Positions 36,310-44,591 of a stretch of 64,000 bases of DNA are shown here, one piece after another; the stretch's first letter is position 1, and each line of letters opens with the position of its first letter. The DNA is taken from contig NZ_CP107985.1 of the NCBI RefSeq assembly GCF_036108815.1, positions 2,604,001 through 2,668,000 of the forward strand, read 5' to 3'. The notes beneath the pieces were generated by a model. It was given only the letters and a program-made list of their open reading frames with translations, made no database searches and was not told the origin of the DNA. Source of the stretch: Streptomyces sp. NBC_00353 (GTDB taxonomy: Bacteria > Actinomycetota > Actinomycetes > Streptomycetales > Streptomycetaceae). Made by a program: the position numbers and the translations under genes.

Positions 36310-37029
36310 TCAGCCGCCGGCGAGGACGAACCAGCGGGCGGGCAGGTCGATGCGGGTGCCGTCGGGCAGGTACTCGGTCTGGGCGAGTGAGGTGTCCCCG
36401 GTGGCCAGTGTCGTCATCCCGGCCGCCCGCAGCAGATCCGGAATTTCCTCCTCGGTGGCGCCGGCCGGCTTGAGCCCGTGCTCGAAGACCCGCCGCAGTT
36501 TCCGGGGCGGTCCGCCCGGCGCCTGGGCGGCCTGCTGGAGCACGGTCCTGGAGGCGGGGGTCAGCTCGGCGACGAAGGCCCGGCCACGCTCCCCGATCAG
36601 CGTCGCGACGGCCGCGGCGACCGCCGCCCGGGCCGGCGGCTCGCTCTGATGGATCACCGCCCGCATATAGACGTTGGTGTCGCCGATCCGCTCGTGCAGA
36701 GCCCGCACCGCGTCACCGTCGACGAGGTTGAGCTGGGCGAACTCCGCGACGCCCGCGGTGTCCGCGCGGCGTGCGTGCTCGATGGCCGCGTGCGAGAGGT
36801 CCACGCCGATGGCGCGGGCGAAGCAGGTGGCGAGGTAGCGGGTCTGGGTGCCGTTGCCGCAGCCGAGGTCGACGACGGGCAGCGAGGCGTCGGCGTACGG
36901 AAGCAGCAGCTCGCTGTCGGGTACAGAGGTGAGGGACGGGTCCGAGTCCCAGATCGCCTCGCCGGGGGCGTCGGAGGTGGCCGACCAGAAGCCTTCCCAC
37001 GACTCGCGGTAGCCCTGCGACACGTCCAT
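36310..37029 (-). CDS. SAM-dependent class I methyltransferase
   Basis: A 239-residue cytoplasmic methyltransferase. Motif I is LPVVDLGCGNGTQTRYLA and an acidic strand end follows at AIGVDLSHAAIEHARR. The substrate is unknown; it could be a small molecule. The chosen ATG at 37029 (MDVSQGYRES) has GGGAG upstream, the frame being open 27 bases farther. It lies convergent to the acyltransferase gene with an 8-base gap and is oriented like the next upstream phosphatase gene but 107 bases from it. Confidence 0.85.
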   Translation of the reverse strand: MDVSQGYRESWEGFWSATSDAPGEAIWDSDPSLTSVPDSELLLPYADASLPVVDLGCGNGTQTRYLATCFARAIGVDLSHAAIEHARRADTAGVAEFAQLNLVDGDAVRALHERIGDTNVYMRAVIHQSEPPARAAVAAAVATLIGERGRAFVAELTPASRTVLQQAAQAPGGPPRKLRRVFEHGLKPAGATEEEIPDLLRAAGMTTLATGDTSLAQTEYLPDGTRIDLPARWFVLAGG

Positions 37030-37136
37030 ACGCACTCCCGACTCCGTTGTATCCACCGCTGCTCAGCAACGGACTACCGCCCGGAGCGTCCCGGGGCAAG
37101 GGTGTGCGCATCATCCGTCGTCCGTGGCGGCGTCTT

Positions 37137-39584
37137 TCACCTGGTGTTCGACCGGGGGCGCGGGAAGCGGGTGAGTGCCTGTTCGAACCAGACGGTCTTG
37201 CCCCGTGCCGTGGTGCTCGTCCCCCACTCGCGGGCGAGGCCGCTCACCACCAGCAGTCCGCGGCCGAACTCGTCGTGGGCGGAGGCGTTGAGGAGCGCGG
37301 CCGGGGCCGGTTCGTCGTCGCTGACCTCGCAGAGCAGGGCGCCGGTCCGGACGAGGCGCAGCCCGATGTGGTGGGTGCGCCCGTGCTTCACGGCGTTGGT
37401 GACGAGTTCACTGACCATCAGTTCGGCCGACTCCACCGCCTCCGGCAGTTCCCAGTCGAGGAGCTTGCCGCGGACCAGCCGCCGGGCGCGGGCCACTTCG
37501 CGTGGGTCCAGGGCGAGTTGCCACTCGGCGACGTCGCCGTCCGGGATGCCGTTCAGCCGGGCCATCAGCAGTGCCACGTCGTCCTTGCGGCCGCCCTTCG
37601 GGTTCAGGGCGCGGATGATCGTGTCGCAGGCGTCGTCCATCGAGGCGGCGGGGTGCGCGGCGGAGGCGCAGAGTGCGGCGAGTCCCGCGCCGATGTCCTG
37701 GCCACGCACCTCGACCAGGCCGTCGGTGCACAGAACCAGCCGGTCGCCGGGCCGCACCTGCACGGTCGCGGTCTCGAAGGCGACACCGCCGACGCCGATG
37801 GGCGCACCGGTCGGCAGGTCGAGAAGCTCCGCCCGGCCGTCCTCGGCGCGGACCAGTACGGGCGGGATGTGCCCGGCGTTGGCGATCTGGAGCTCGGAGT
37901 GGATCGGGTCGTAGACGGCGTAGAGGCAGGTCGCCAGATACTGTTCACCGAGGCGCTGCGCCAGGTCGTCGAGGTTGCGCAGCAACTGGGCGGGCGGCAT
38001 CTCCATGGTGGCCATCGTCAGTACGGCGGTGCGCAACTGACCCATCATCGCGGCCGAGTTGAGTCCGTGCCCCATGACGTCGCCGACGACGAGTGCGGTC
38101 CGGGAGCCGGGCAGTTTCACCGAGTCGAACCAGTCGCCGCCGATCCGGCCGAGCCGGGCGCCGGGCAGGTAGCGGGTGGCGATGTCGCAGCCCGCCATAC
38201 GCGGTTCCACCTGGGGCAGCATGCTGTCCTGGAGGGTGTCGGCGACATTCTCCTGGTACGTGTACATGCGGGCGTTGTCGAGTACGAGCCCGGCACGGGC
38301 GGCGAGTTCGGCGCCCGTGGTGCGGTCCATGTCGTCGAAGGGCTCACGGCCGGGACGGCGCATCAGGACCATGAAGCCGAGCACCACGTCACGGGCCTTG
38401 AGCGGCACGATGAGCAGCGACCGGTGGGTGATCAGGGGACGCAGGTCGCGCTTCTCGAACTCGCCCGAGATCCGGTTGCTCATCTCCTCGCTGACGTACG
38501 GGATGAGGACCGGCTCACCGGTGACCATGCACTGGAAGAACGGTGTGTGCTCGGGGAAGGCGATGGACTCGCCGACCGGGACGGTGTCGTCCCAGCGGCC
38601 TGGTTCGTCGTTGTGCTCGACCCACACCCGGTGCCAGACGGTGGTGACGTCGGGCGGCCCGTCCGGGAAGCCCTCACCGGCGAGGACCGCGGCGCGCAGA
38701 TGCGTACCCGCGAAGTCGGTGAAGCGGGGGACGGCGGCTCTGGTGACCTCGCGGATGGTGCGTTCGAGATCGAGGGAGGTGCCGATGCGGCCGCTGACCT
38801 CGTTGAGGAACTCCAGCCGTTCGCGGACCGCGCCGTATTCGAGGTCGAGTTCGGGGCGCGGCACGGCGCGATGTGCGTGCGAACCGTCGGCGGTGGCCTC
38901 CGGATCCCCGGCCGGACGGCGCGGCGTCCGGCGCGGCACACCCCAGTCGGGAGTGACCGGGACCCGGTCGCGGTGGCTGAACTCCAGGATCGGATAGCCC
39001 AGTTCGAGGACCTGCGAGACGATCCGGGTCGCCTGGTGGACGCTCATGTTGGGCAGGATCTCGGGGAGCCGGCCGGCCAGGTCCTGATAGCCGGGGAAGT
39101 CGGTGTGGAGTGCGAAGCCGGGGGCGATCGTCTCGCTGTCCCGGCTGCCGTTCGCATCGGCGTCGCGCAACTGCCCGGCGTCCGCGGCAAGTACGAGGAG
39201 CCGCTCGGGGCCGGGGCCGACCAGCGGGTAGGCCCACCACAGAACGTCGATCCGGCCGCGTCGAGGCTCGTCGACCCGGGCCCGTCCCGCCGCCGGATAG
39301 GCGACGCTCCCGCTGAGCGAACTGTCGAGTCCGTGGCCGAACCCGGCGTACGTACCGTCCGGCCCGGGCTCCCCGTCCTGTCGCAACGCCCCGGAGACCG
39401 GCAGGAGTTCACCGGCCGGGCAGCCGATGGCTTCCTCCCTGGCGACGCCGAAGAGCCGTCTGGCCCCGGTGGACCAGTGCGACACGAGTCCGGCCGCGTC
39501 GACGACGACCACGGCGAGCGGCACCCGTCCGGCAGTGGCGTCGCGCGACTGTGGTGCCCTCTGCGGCGGCACACCGAGGTCCAT
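37137..39584 (-). CDS. PAS-GAF-PP2C-HATPase regulator
   Basis: An 815-residue cytoplasmic regulator. A PAS-like region (about 20-65) has LAVVVVDAAGLVSHWSTGAR. A GAF domain (about 262-445) follows, preceded by LEFLNEVSGRIGTSLDLE. The PP2C domain (about 465-690) has RIGGDWFDSVKLP, VVGDVMGHGLN and DDVALLMARL, and a C-terminal RsbW-type ATPase (about 695-805) has SELMVSELVTNAVKHGR and GRGLLVVSGLA. Fused phosphatase and ATPase domains are typical streptomycete partner-switching regulators of anti-anti-sigma factors. The ATG is preceded by AAGGAG about ten bases upstream. No sigma-factor partner is nearby. Confidence 0.9.
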   Translation of the reverse strand: MDLGVPPQRAPQSRDATAGRVPLAVVVVDAAGLVSHWSTGARRLFGVAREEAIGCPAGELLPVSGALRQDGEPGPDGTYAGFGHGLDSSLSGSVAYPAAGRARVDEPRRGRIDVLWWAYPLVGPGPERLLVLAADAGQLRDADANGSRDSETIAPGFALHTDFPGYQDLAGRLPEILPNMSVHQATRIVSQVLELGYPILEFSHRDRVPVTPDWGVPRRTPRRPAGDPEATADGSHAHRAVPRPELDLEYGAVRERLEFLNEVSGRIGTSLDLERTIREVTRAAVPRFTDFAGTHLRAAVLAGEGFPDGPPDVTTVWHRVWVEHNDEPGRWDDTVPVGESIAFPEHTPFFQCMVTGEPVLIPYVSEEMSNRISGEFEKRDLRPLITHRSLLIVPLKARDVVLGFMVLMRRPGREPFDDMDRTTGAELAARAGLVLDNARMYTYQENVADTLQDSMLPQVEPRMAGCDIATRYLPGARLGRIGGDWFDSVKLPGSRTALVVGDVMGHGLNSAAMMGQLRTAVLTMATMEMPPAQLLRNLDDLAQRLGEQYLATCLYAVYDPIHSELQIANAGHIPPVLVRAEDGRAELLDLPTGAPIGVGGVAFETATVQVRPGDRLVLCTDGLVEVRGQDIGAGLAALCASAAHPAASMDDACDTIIRALNPKGGRKDDVALLMARLNGIPDGDVAEWQLALDPREVARARRLVRGKLLDWELPEAVESAELMVSELVTNAVKHGRTHHIGLRLVRTGALLCEVSDDEPAPAALLNASAHDEFGRGLLVVSGLAREWGTSTTARGKTVWFEQALTRFPRPRSNTR

Positions 39585-39744
39585 GGGTGGAAGGCTCCTT
39601 CCCTACCGCAAGGCTCTGCGGCATGTGACTCCACGGTACGGCTCCGGGTCCGGCCCTCGCCGGTCATCGGCGGAATCGACCCCAGGGGTGGTGCGCCCCG
39701 CGTGCCCCGCCGCGCACAACCGGGCAGGCGGGAGGCGCTCGGAC

Positions 39745-39768
39745 AACCGGAACCGGAACCGGAACCGG
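39745..39768. repeat. AACCGG hexamer repeat
   Basis: Four exact tandem copies of AACCGG in the 231-base gap between the MFS gene and the phosphatase. It is a candidate variable-number site; no function is visible. Confidence 0.8.
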
Positions 39769-39816
39769 GTCCTGCCACCAGACCCTGGCCCAGGGCCGCG
39801 GCCCTGGCCCTCTCCG

Positions 39817-42276
39817 TCAGTCCTCGTGCCCGAGCTGGAGGTCGCGTTCGGTGCGTCCGCCGCCCGCGACCTGGAGGACGGTCGCCACCGGCGGATACCC
39901 GGCCGCGATCACCGTGTACTCGCCGGTCGACAGGTCCACGAAGCGGAACGCCCCGTCGGGCCCGGTGGTCAGGGTGTCGACGACATTGCCCGCCGCGTCG
40001 AGGAGCGTGACCCGGGCGTCCTCGACCGGCCGTCCGCCGCTCGCCCGTACGATGCCGCGCAGCACAGCGCCACCGGCCAGTTCGATGTCCTGCCGGGTCT
40101 CTCTTGCGGCCTGCACGCTGACCGGCAGCGCAGCGGGCCGGAAGGCGGGGGCGCTGGCGGCGAGGGTGTACTCGCCGGCCACCAACTCCGAGATCACATA
40201 GCCGCCCTCGCGACCGCTGCGGGTGGACGCGACGACCTCGCCGCGCACATCAGTGAGGGTGACGGCGGCGTCCCGCACCGGGATCCCGTCGGCCGTGACG
40301 ACGGTCCCGGCGAGCCTGCCCGCGCCGCCGAGCACCACATCGAGCTCGACGGGCCGTTCGCCGACGGTGACGCTGACGGCCTGCGGCTGGTGCCCGCCGG
40401 CCGCCGCGATCAGGACGTAACTGCCGGAGCCCGGCACGCTCAGCGCGTACCGCCCGTCGTCACCGCTCGCGCCCCTTCCGACCTGCTGCCCCTGGACGTC
40501 GATGAGGGTGAGGGCGGCGCGCGGGACCTTCGAACCGTCGGCGTGCTGGACGCTGCCGCACACCGGCACGCCCGAGAGGTGGACGGGCGGCGGCGGGGCG
40601 GCGGTGGTACGTGCGCCGGGGATCGAGGCGGACTCGGCAGCTGAATCGGGGCTGTGGTGGGACACCAGCGGTTTCTCCTTGAGGAAGAAGGCGATGAAGA
40701 GGCCGAGCGCGAGCACCGGCACGAGGTAGAGGAAGATCCGGGGCATCGCGTCGGCGTACGCCTGGATGTAGCTGTCGCGGAGCGCGGGCTCCATGGCATG
40801 GACCAGCTGCGGGGTGATCGACTCGGGGTCGGGGAGGTCGGCTCCGGACGGGAGGCGGACGGCGAGAGCGTCGGCGAGACGGCCCGCGAAGAGCGTCCCG
40901 AACACGGCGGCGCCGACGCTGCCGCCGATCTGCCGGAAGTAGTTGTTCGCGCTGGTGGCGGCGCCGAGGTCGGCGGGCGGTACGGAGTTCTGCACGGCCA
41001 GCACGAGCACCGGCATGATCAGGCCGATCCCGATGCCGAGCACGGCCTGCGCAATGCTGTACTCGAGGCGCGGAGTGTCGGTTTCGAGACGCGAGAGCAG
41101 CCACATGCCGAGCACCGAGATCGCACTGCCGAGGATCGGGTACACGCGGTAGCGGCCGGTACGGGAGATCAGCTGGCCGGAGACGACGGACGCCCCGACG
41201 ATGCCGCCCATCATCGGGAGCATCAGCAGCCCCGATTCGGTGGCGGTGGCGCCGTCGACCATCTGCAGGAAGGTCGGCAGATAGCTGGCGGCGCCGAACA
41301 GGGCGACGCCGACGACCGCGCCGACGAGCGCGGTGACATTGAAGATCGAGTCGCGGAACAGCCGCAGCGGGATGACGGGTTCGGGGGCACGGCGCTCGAC
41401 CACGAGGAAGAGCAGGGTCGTTCCGGCAGCTCCGGCGGCCAGCCCGAGGATGGTGCGCGAGCCCCAGGCGTACTCCGTGCCGCCCCAGCTGGTCAGCAGC
41501 ACCACGCAGGTGGAGGCGGCGGCCAGCAGCAGGGCGCCGAGCACATCGAGGCGGGGCCGGACCGTGGGCTTGGGGAGCTTCAGTACGACGGTGATGACGG
41601 CGAGGGTGACCAGGCCGAACGGAACGTTGATGTAGAAGCACCAGCGCCAGGAGGCGTGGTCGGTGAAGAAGCCGCCGAGCAGCGGACCCGCGACGGACGC
41701 GAGACCGAACGCGGCACCGATCAGCCCCATGAAGCGGCCGCGCTCGCGAGGCGGTACGACGTCCGCGATGATCGCCTGGACCCCGATCATGAGTCCGCCG
41801 CCGCCGACGCCCTGGATGGCACGGAAGGCGATCAGTTCGTCCATGGTGCGGGACCAGCCGGCCAGCGCGGAGCCGACGACGAAGACGACGATCGCGAACT
41901 GGAAGACGCTCTTGCGGCCGAAGAGATCGCCGAGCTTGCCGTAGATCGGCAGTCCGATGGTGGAGGCGAGCAGATAGGCGGTGACCGCCCAGGACATCTT
42001 CTCCAGGCCGTGCAGCTCACCGACGATCTTGGGCAGCGCGGTGGCGACGATCATCTGGTCGAGCGCCGCGAGCAGCAGGGTGAGCATCAGCCCGAGGAAG
42101 ACCAGCCGGATCCCTCGGGGGCTGATCTCCTGGGCGGCGGGATCCGTGGCGGTGGAAGCAGTTGAGGGCGATGTGGACGGGGGCTCGGTCGTCGCGCCGG
42201 GAGGGGCGGCCGTCTGCTCCCCGGCGCCGCCCGCACCGTCCGGCTCGTCCTTCACCAGAGTGATACCGCCCACCAC
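39817..42276 (-). CDS. MFS exporter (EmrB/QacA type) fused to C-terminal beta-sandwich repeats
   Basis: An 819-residue protein. The first about 530 residues form a 14-helix drug:H+ antiporter of the DHA2 group, with LTLLLAALDQMIVATALPKI at helix 1, GKLGDLFGRKSVFQF as motif A and GLASVAGPLLGGFFTD as motif C. The last about 255 residues (39817-40584) are three carboxypeptidase-regulatory-like repeats, each with a (A)xVTLTDxxG segment, GREGGYVISELVAGEYTLAA and variants. The third ends GPDGAFRFVDLSTGEYTVIA. These beta-sandwich domains normally occur in secreted proteins, yet a 14-helix exporter should have both ends inside, so the topology is worth checking. The GTG at 42276 has GAGGGGAG upstream, with earlier ATGs unlikely. 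Substrate unknown. Confidence 0.9.
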   Translation of the reverse strand: MVGGITLVKDEPDGAGGAGEQTAAPPGATTEPPSTSPSTASTATDPAAQEISPRGIRLVFLGLMLTLLLAALDQMIVATALPKIVGELHGLEKMSWAVTAYLLASTIGLPIYGKLGDLFGRKSVFQFAIVVFVVGSALAGWSRTMDELIAFRAIQGVGGGGLMIGVQAIIADVVPPRERGRFMGLIGAAFGLASVAGPLLGGFFTDHASWRWCFYINVPFGLVTLAVITVVLKLPKPTVRPRLDVLGALLLAAASTCVVLLTSWGGTEYAWGSRTILGLAAGAAGTTLLFLVVERRAPEPVIPLRLFRDSIFNVTALVGAVVGVALFGAASYLPTFLQMVDGATATESGLLMLPMMGGIVGASVVSGQLISRTGRYRVYPILGSAISVLGMWLLSRLETDTPRLEYSIAQAVLGIGIGLIMPVLVLAVQNSVPPADLGAATSANNYFRQIGGSVGAAVFGTLFAGRLADALAVRLPSGADLPDPESITPQLVHAMEPALRDSYIQAYADAMPRIFLYLVPVLALGLFIAFFLKEKPLVSHHSPDSAAESASIPGARTTAAPPPPVHLSGVPVCGSVQHADGSKVPRAALTLIDVQGQQVGRGASGDDGRYALSVPGSGSYVLIAAAGGHQPQAVSVTVGERPVELDVVLGGAGRLAGTVVTADGIPVRDAAVTLTDVRGEVVASTRSGREGGYVISELVAGEYTLAASAPAFRPAALPVSVQAARETRQDIELAGGAVLRGIVRASGGRPVEDARVTLLDAAGNVVDTLTTGPDGAFRFVDLSTGEYTVIAAGYPPVATVLQVAGGGRTERDLQLGHED

Positions 42277-42463
42277 GTGCCGCTCCCCTCGTCGCATCTG
42301 CGCCGCCCATTTCTCGCATTGCGCGACATAGAGAGGCAAACGCGACGGGGGGCGCTGACGGCGCACTCGGGGGGCTTATGCCCCGGTGGGAGCCACTACG
42401 GCGCGCAACTGGCGGGCCGGGAAAACCACCCGAACCGGTGAGGCCGGTCAGGGATGCCCGGTG

Positions 42464-42907
42464 CTACTTCTCGACCTCGGTGGCGAGGTTCTGCAGCAGC
42501 TCGTCGTAGATGCGCCCAAGTCCCTTGGGCGCAAAGGTCTTCTCGAAGAATCCGCCGATGCCGCCCGCACCGTTCCAGACGGTCGACACGACAGCCTTGG
42601 ACTTGCCCTCGCCGGACGGAGTGACGGTCCAGGTGGTGACCATCGACGAGTTGCGGTCCTTCTCGACGAGCTGACCTTCCGTCGGCTCACTGACCTCCAG
42701 CAGACAGTCGCGGATCCGTTTGCTGGTGGCCTGAAGCTTCCAGTGGACGAGCGTGCCCTCGCCGTCACCGCCCTCGCGCACCTCGTACTCACTGAATTGA
42801 CCGGGCAGCACCTTGCCCCGGACCTCCTTGTAGTCGGCCAGCGCGTCGAACACCGTTTCCGCGTCCGCCGCGATGATCCGCTCTGTCGTGGCCTCGACCT
42901 GCGCCAT
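42464..42907 (-). CDS. SRPBCC-fold protein (START-like)
   Basis: A 147-residue cytoplasmic protein with the helix-grip fold used to bind hydrophobic ligands or cyclise polyketides. It begins MAQVEATTERIIAADAETVF and contains SEPTEGQLVEKDRNSSMVTT and TVTPSGEGKSKAVVSTVWNG, ending with a long helix (IYDELLQNLATEVEK). It resembles polyketide cyclase/dehydrase-like proteins that are common and uncharacterised in actinomycetes. The ATG at 42907 follows GGAGGAG. It lies downstream of the integrase gene with a 62-base gap on the same strand. Confidence 0.8.
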   Translation of the reverse strand: MAQVEATTERIIAADAETVFDALADYKEVRGKVLPGQFSEYEVREGGDGEGTLVHWKLQATSKRIRDCLLEVSEPTEGQLVEKDRNSSMVTTWTVTPSGEGKSKAVVSTVWNGAGGIGGFFEKTFAPKGLGRIYDELLQNLATEVEK

Positions 42908-42969
42908 GGCTGCTCCTCCACCACTCGGTTGTTCGGGGTGTGCTGAGCCAATCACTTCGGGCACTCCGC

Positions 42970-44394
42970 TCAAAATCGGGCCTCGATCTTGACCGACCGC
43001 GGGTCGAAGGCCCGGCGGCCCGGTCCCGCCGGATGGATGGTGATGGTGATGAGCGTGTCCACCACAGCCCGTTTGCGGTCCAGGACCAGCCCCTGCCACT
43101 CCGTCACAACATCGTCAGCTGTCACGAGGTCGGCCAGGATGGACGCCCGCTGCGGGTGCGCCATCTTGGCCTCGGTCTCCGCCAGACGCCCCCGGATGCG
43201 CCGTGCCGCCCGTTTGAAGTCCTGCGGGTCCGCCTCGTCATCATCCGCGAACGCGTCCGCCAGACCGTCCAGACGCGCCCTCAGCGTCGCGGCAGTGCGC
43301 TTGAGGTCTTCAGCGTCCGGCCTGTCGCTGTCCACCAGCAGCGCCGCAGCATCCGGCCGCATGAGGAGTTGCAGCACGACCCCCAGCGGCTCGCCCGGCT
43401 CCGTGCCGGCAATCAGCTGGTCGATCGGCTCCGCCAGTCGCGCAACGTGCTTCACCCTCCGGCACCGGTAGATGCGGTTCTCGCCGGGGCCGTTCTTCGA
43501 GCCGCGCTGAGCACTGGTCATCGTCGTGCCATCGGCACACACGCCACACAAAGCGATACCGGAGAGCAGCCAGCGCCGTGCGGGCCCTGGTGACGTCCGG
43601 CGCGCTTCGTCCGTGAGGATGGCCACTGCCTCCCGCCAGGTCACCTCATCGACAACCGTCGGCCACGTCCCTGCATACGTCTCGCCACGGTACTCGCGCA
43701 GACCGGCCACACGTTCGTTCAGAAGCAGTCCGCGTACCGCGTTATGCGACCAGGGCTTGCCGTTGCGGTTCCCTACCTTGCGTTCGTTCAGCCCGGCTGC
43801 GATACCGGAAACGGTCGCCCCGGCAAGCAGCTGTTCGAACATCCCACGTATTTCCCACGCTTCGGAGTGGACCAGCTCGCTGCCGTCCGGCGTGTATCCG
43901 AAGCAACGGGGCCCCGTGGGCGCCACACCGCGCTCAATGCGCTGCAGCGTCTCGCGCTGCTGGCGCTCTGCCATCTGCTCGACTTCGAACGTGTCCACTT
44001 CACCGAGGACACCTGCGAGCATGCGACCCGACGCCGTCGACAGGTTCAATTCAGGTCCCTTGACACACAGGACGCTGACGTTGTGCTTGCGCAGAATTTC
44101 CATTCCCTCGGCGCGCTCGCGCCGGTTGCGCCACAGCCGGGACAGGTACGTCACCAGGATGACGTCAATCTCGCCCCGTTTCACCGCCTCCATCAACCGC
44201 CCGTAAGCCTCCCGAGGTTTCCCGTGGGAGGCGCTCAGATCGTTGTCGACATAACGATGATGGGCGGCGACAGGAATGCCGCGTGCCATGGCCAACTCGT
44301 CGGTGTCTTCGCGCTGCCTGGTCACGCCATCTTCTCCGGACTCTTCGTCCTTGCTGATCCGGAGGTACAGCCCGCCTGCACGAAATAGAGTCAC
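42970..44394 (-). CDS. large serine recombinase (integrase)
   Basis: A 474-residue site-specific recombinase. The N-terminal resolvase domain has GLYLRISKDEESGEDG with the nucleophilic Ser14, ILVTYLSRLWRNRRERAEG and the long E helix LGEVDTFEVEQMAERQQRE. A Recombinase domain (about 160-255) has RCFGYTPDG and NRNGKPWSHNAVRGLLLNER. A zinc-ribbon region has SGIALCGVCADG and IYRCRRVKHVARL, where the second cysteine pair appears as Cys plus His. A coiled-coil tail follows. This is the design of phage or ICE integrases such as phiC31 and TP901-type relatives, but no other mobile-element gene is near. The start is a GTG at 44394 without Shine-Dalgarno. It is inserted between ordinary chromosomal genes. 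Confidence 0.92.
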   Translation of the reverse strand: MTLFRAGGLYLRISKDEESGEDGVTRQREDTDELAMARGIPVAAHHRYVDNDLSASHGKPREAYGRLMEAVKRGEIDVILVTYLSRLWRNRRERAEGMEILRKHNVSVLCVKGPELNLSTASGRMLAGVLGEVDTFEVEQMAERQQRETLQRIERGVAPTGPRCFGYTPDGSELVHSEAWEIRGMFEQLLAGATVSGIAAGLNERKVGNRNGKPWSHNAVRGLLLNERVAGLREYRGETYAGTWPTVVDEVTWREAVAILTDEARRTSPGPARRWLLSGIALCGVCADGTTMTSAQRGSKNGPGENRIYRCRRVKHVARLAEPIDQLIAGTEPGEPLGVVLQLLMRPDAAALLVDSDRPDAEDLKRTAATLRARLDGLADAFADDDEADPQDFKRAARRIRGRLAETEAKMAHPQRASILADLVTADDVVTEWQGLVLDRKRAVVDTLITITIHPAGPGRRAFDPRSVKIEARF

Positions 44395-44401
44395 AGGAAG
44401 C

Positions 44402-44432
44402 AGTATAGATACAGTGCAGCTTCACCCTGACA
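44402..44432 (-). promoter_or_regulatory. integrase promoter, probably leaderless mRNA
   Basis: On the minus strand TATACT (44407-44402) is a near-consensus -10, and TGTCAG (44432-44427) a weak -35 with 19 bases between. Only seven bases separate the -10 from the integrase GTG, so the transcript would begin at or next to the start codon. This fits the missing ribosome site. The perfect dyad GTTGC-GAA-GCAAC (44433-44445) borders it. Confidence 0.55.
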
Positions 44433-44591
44433 GTTGCGAAGCAACACGTTCGACGTCCCCAGACAACCCGCATCTATCTGACCAAATGGGTCAACTCTCA
44501 TCAGAACATGTCCTTCCGTGTCCGAATGTGGGGAGCATGCGGCGGGGGCTGCACCACCCGCAGCCGCGTTCCCTCCACCACGGGAGGCCAT

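Noticed and set aside
44395..44591. Attachment site of the integrase
   Set aside because: A short dyad is present, but no matching core could be found on the other side of the gene, so no att call is made.
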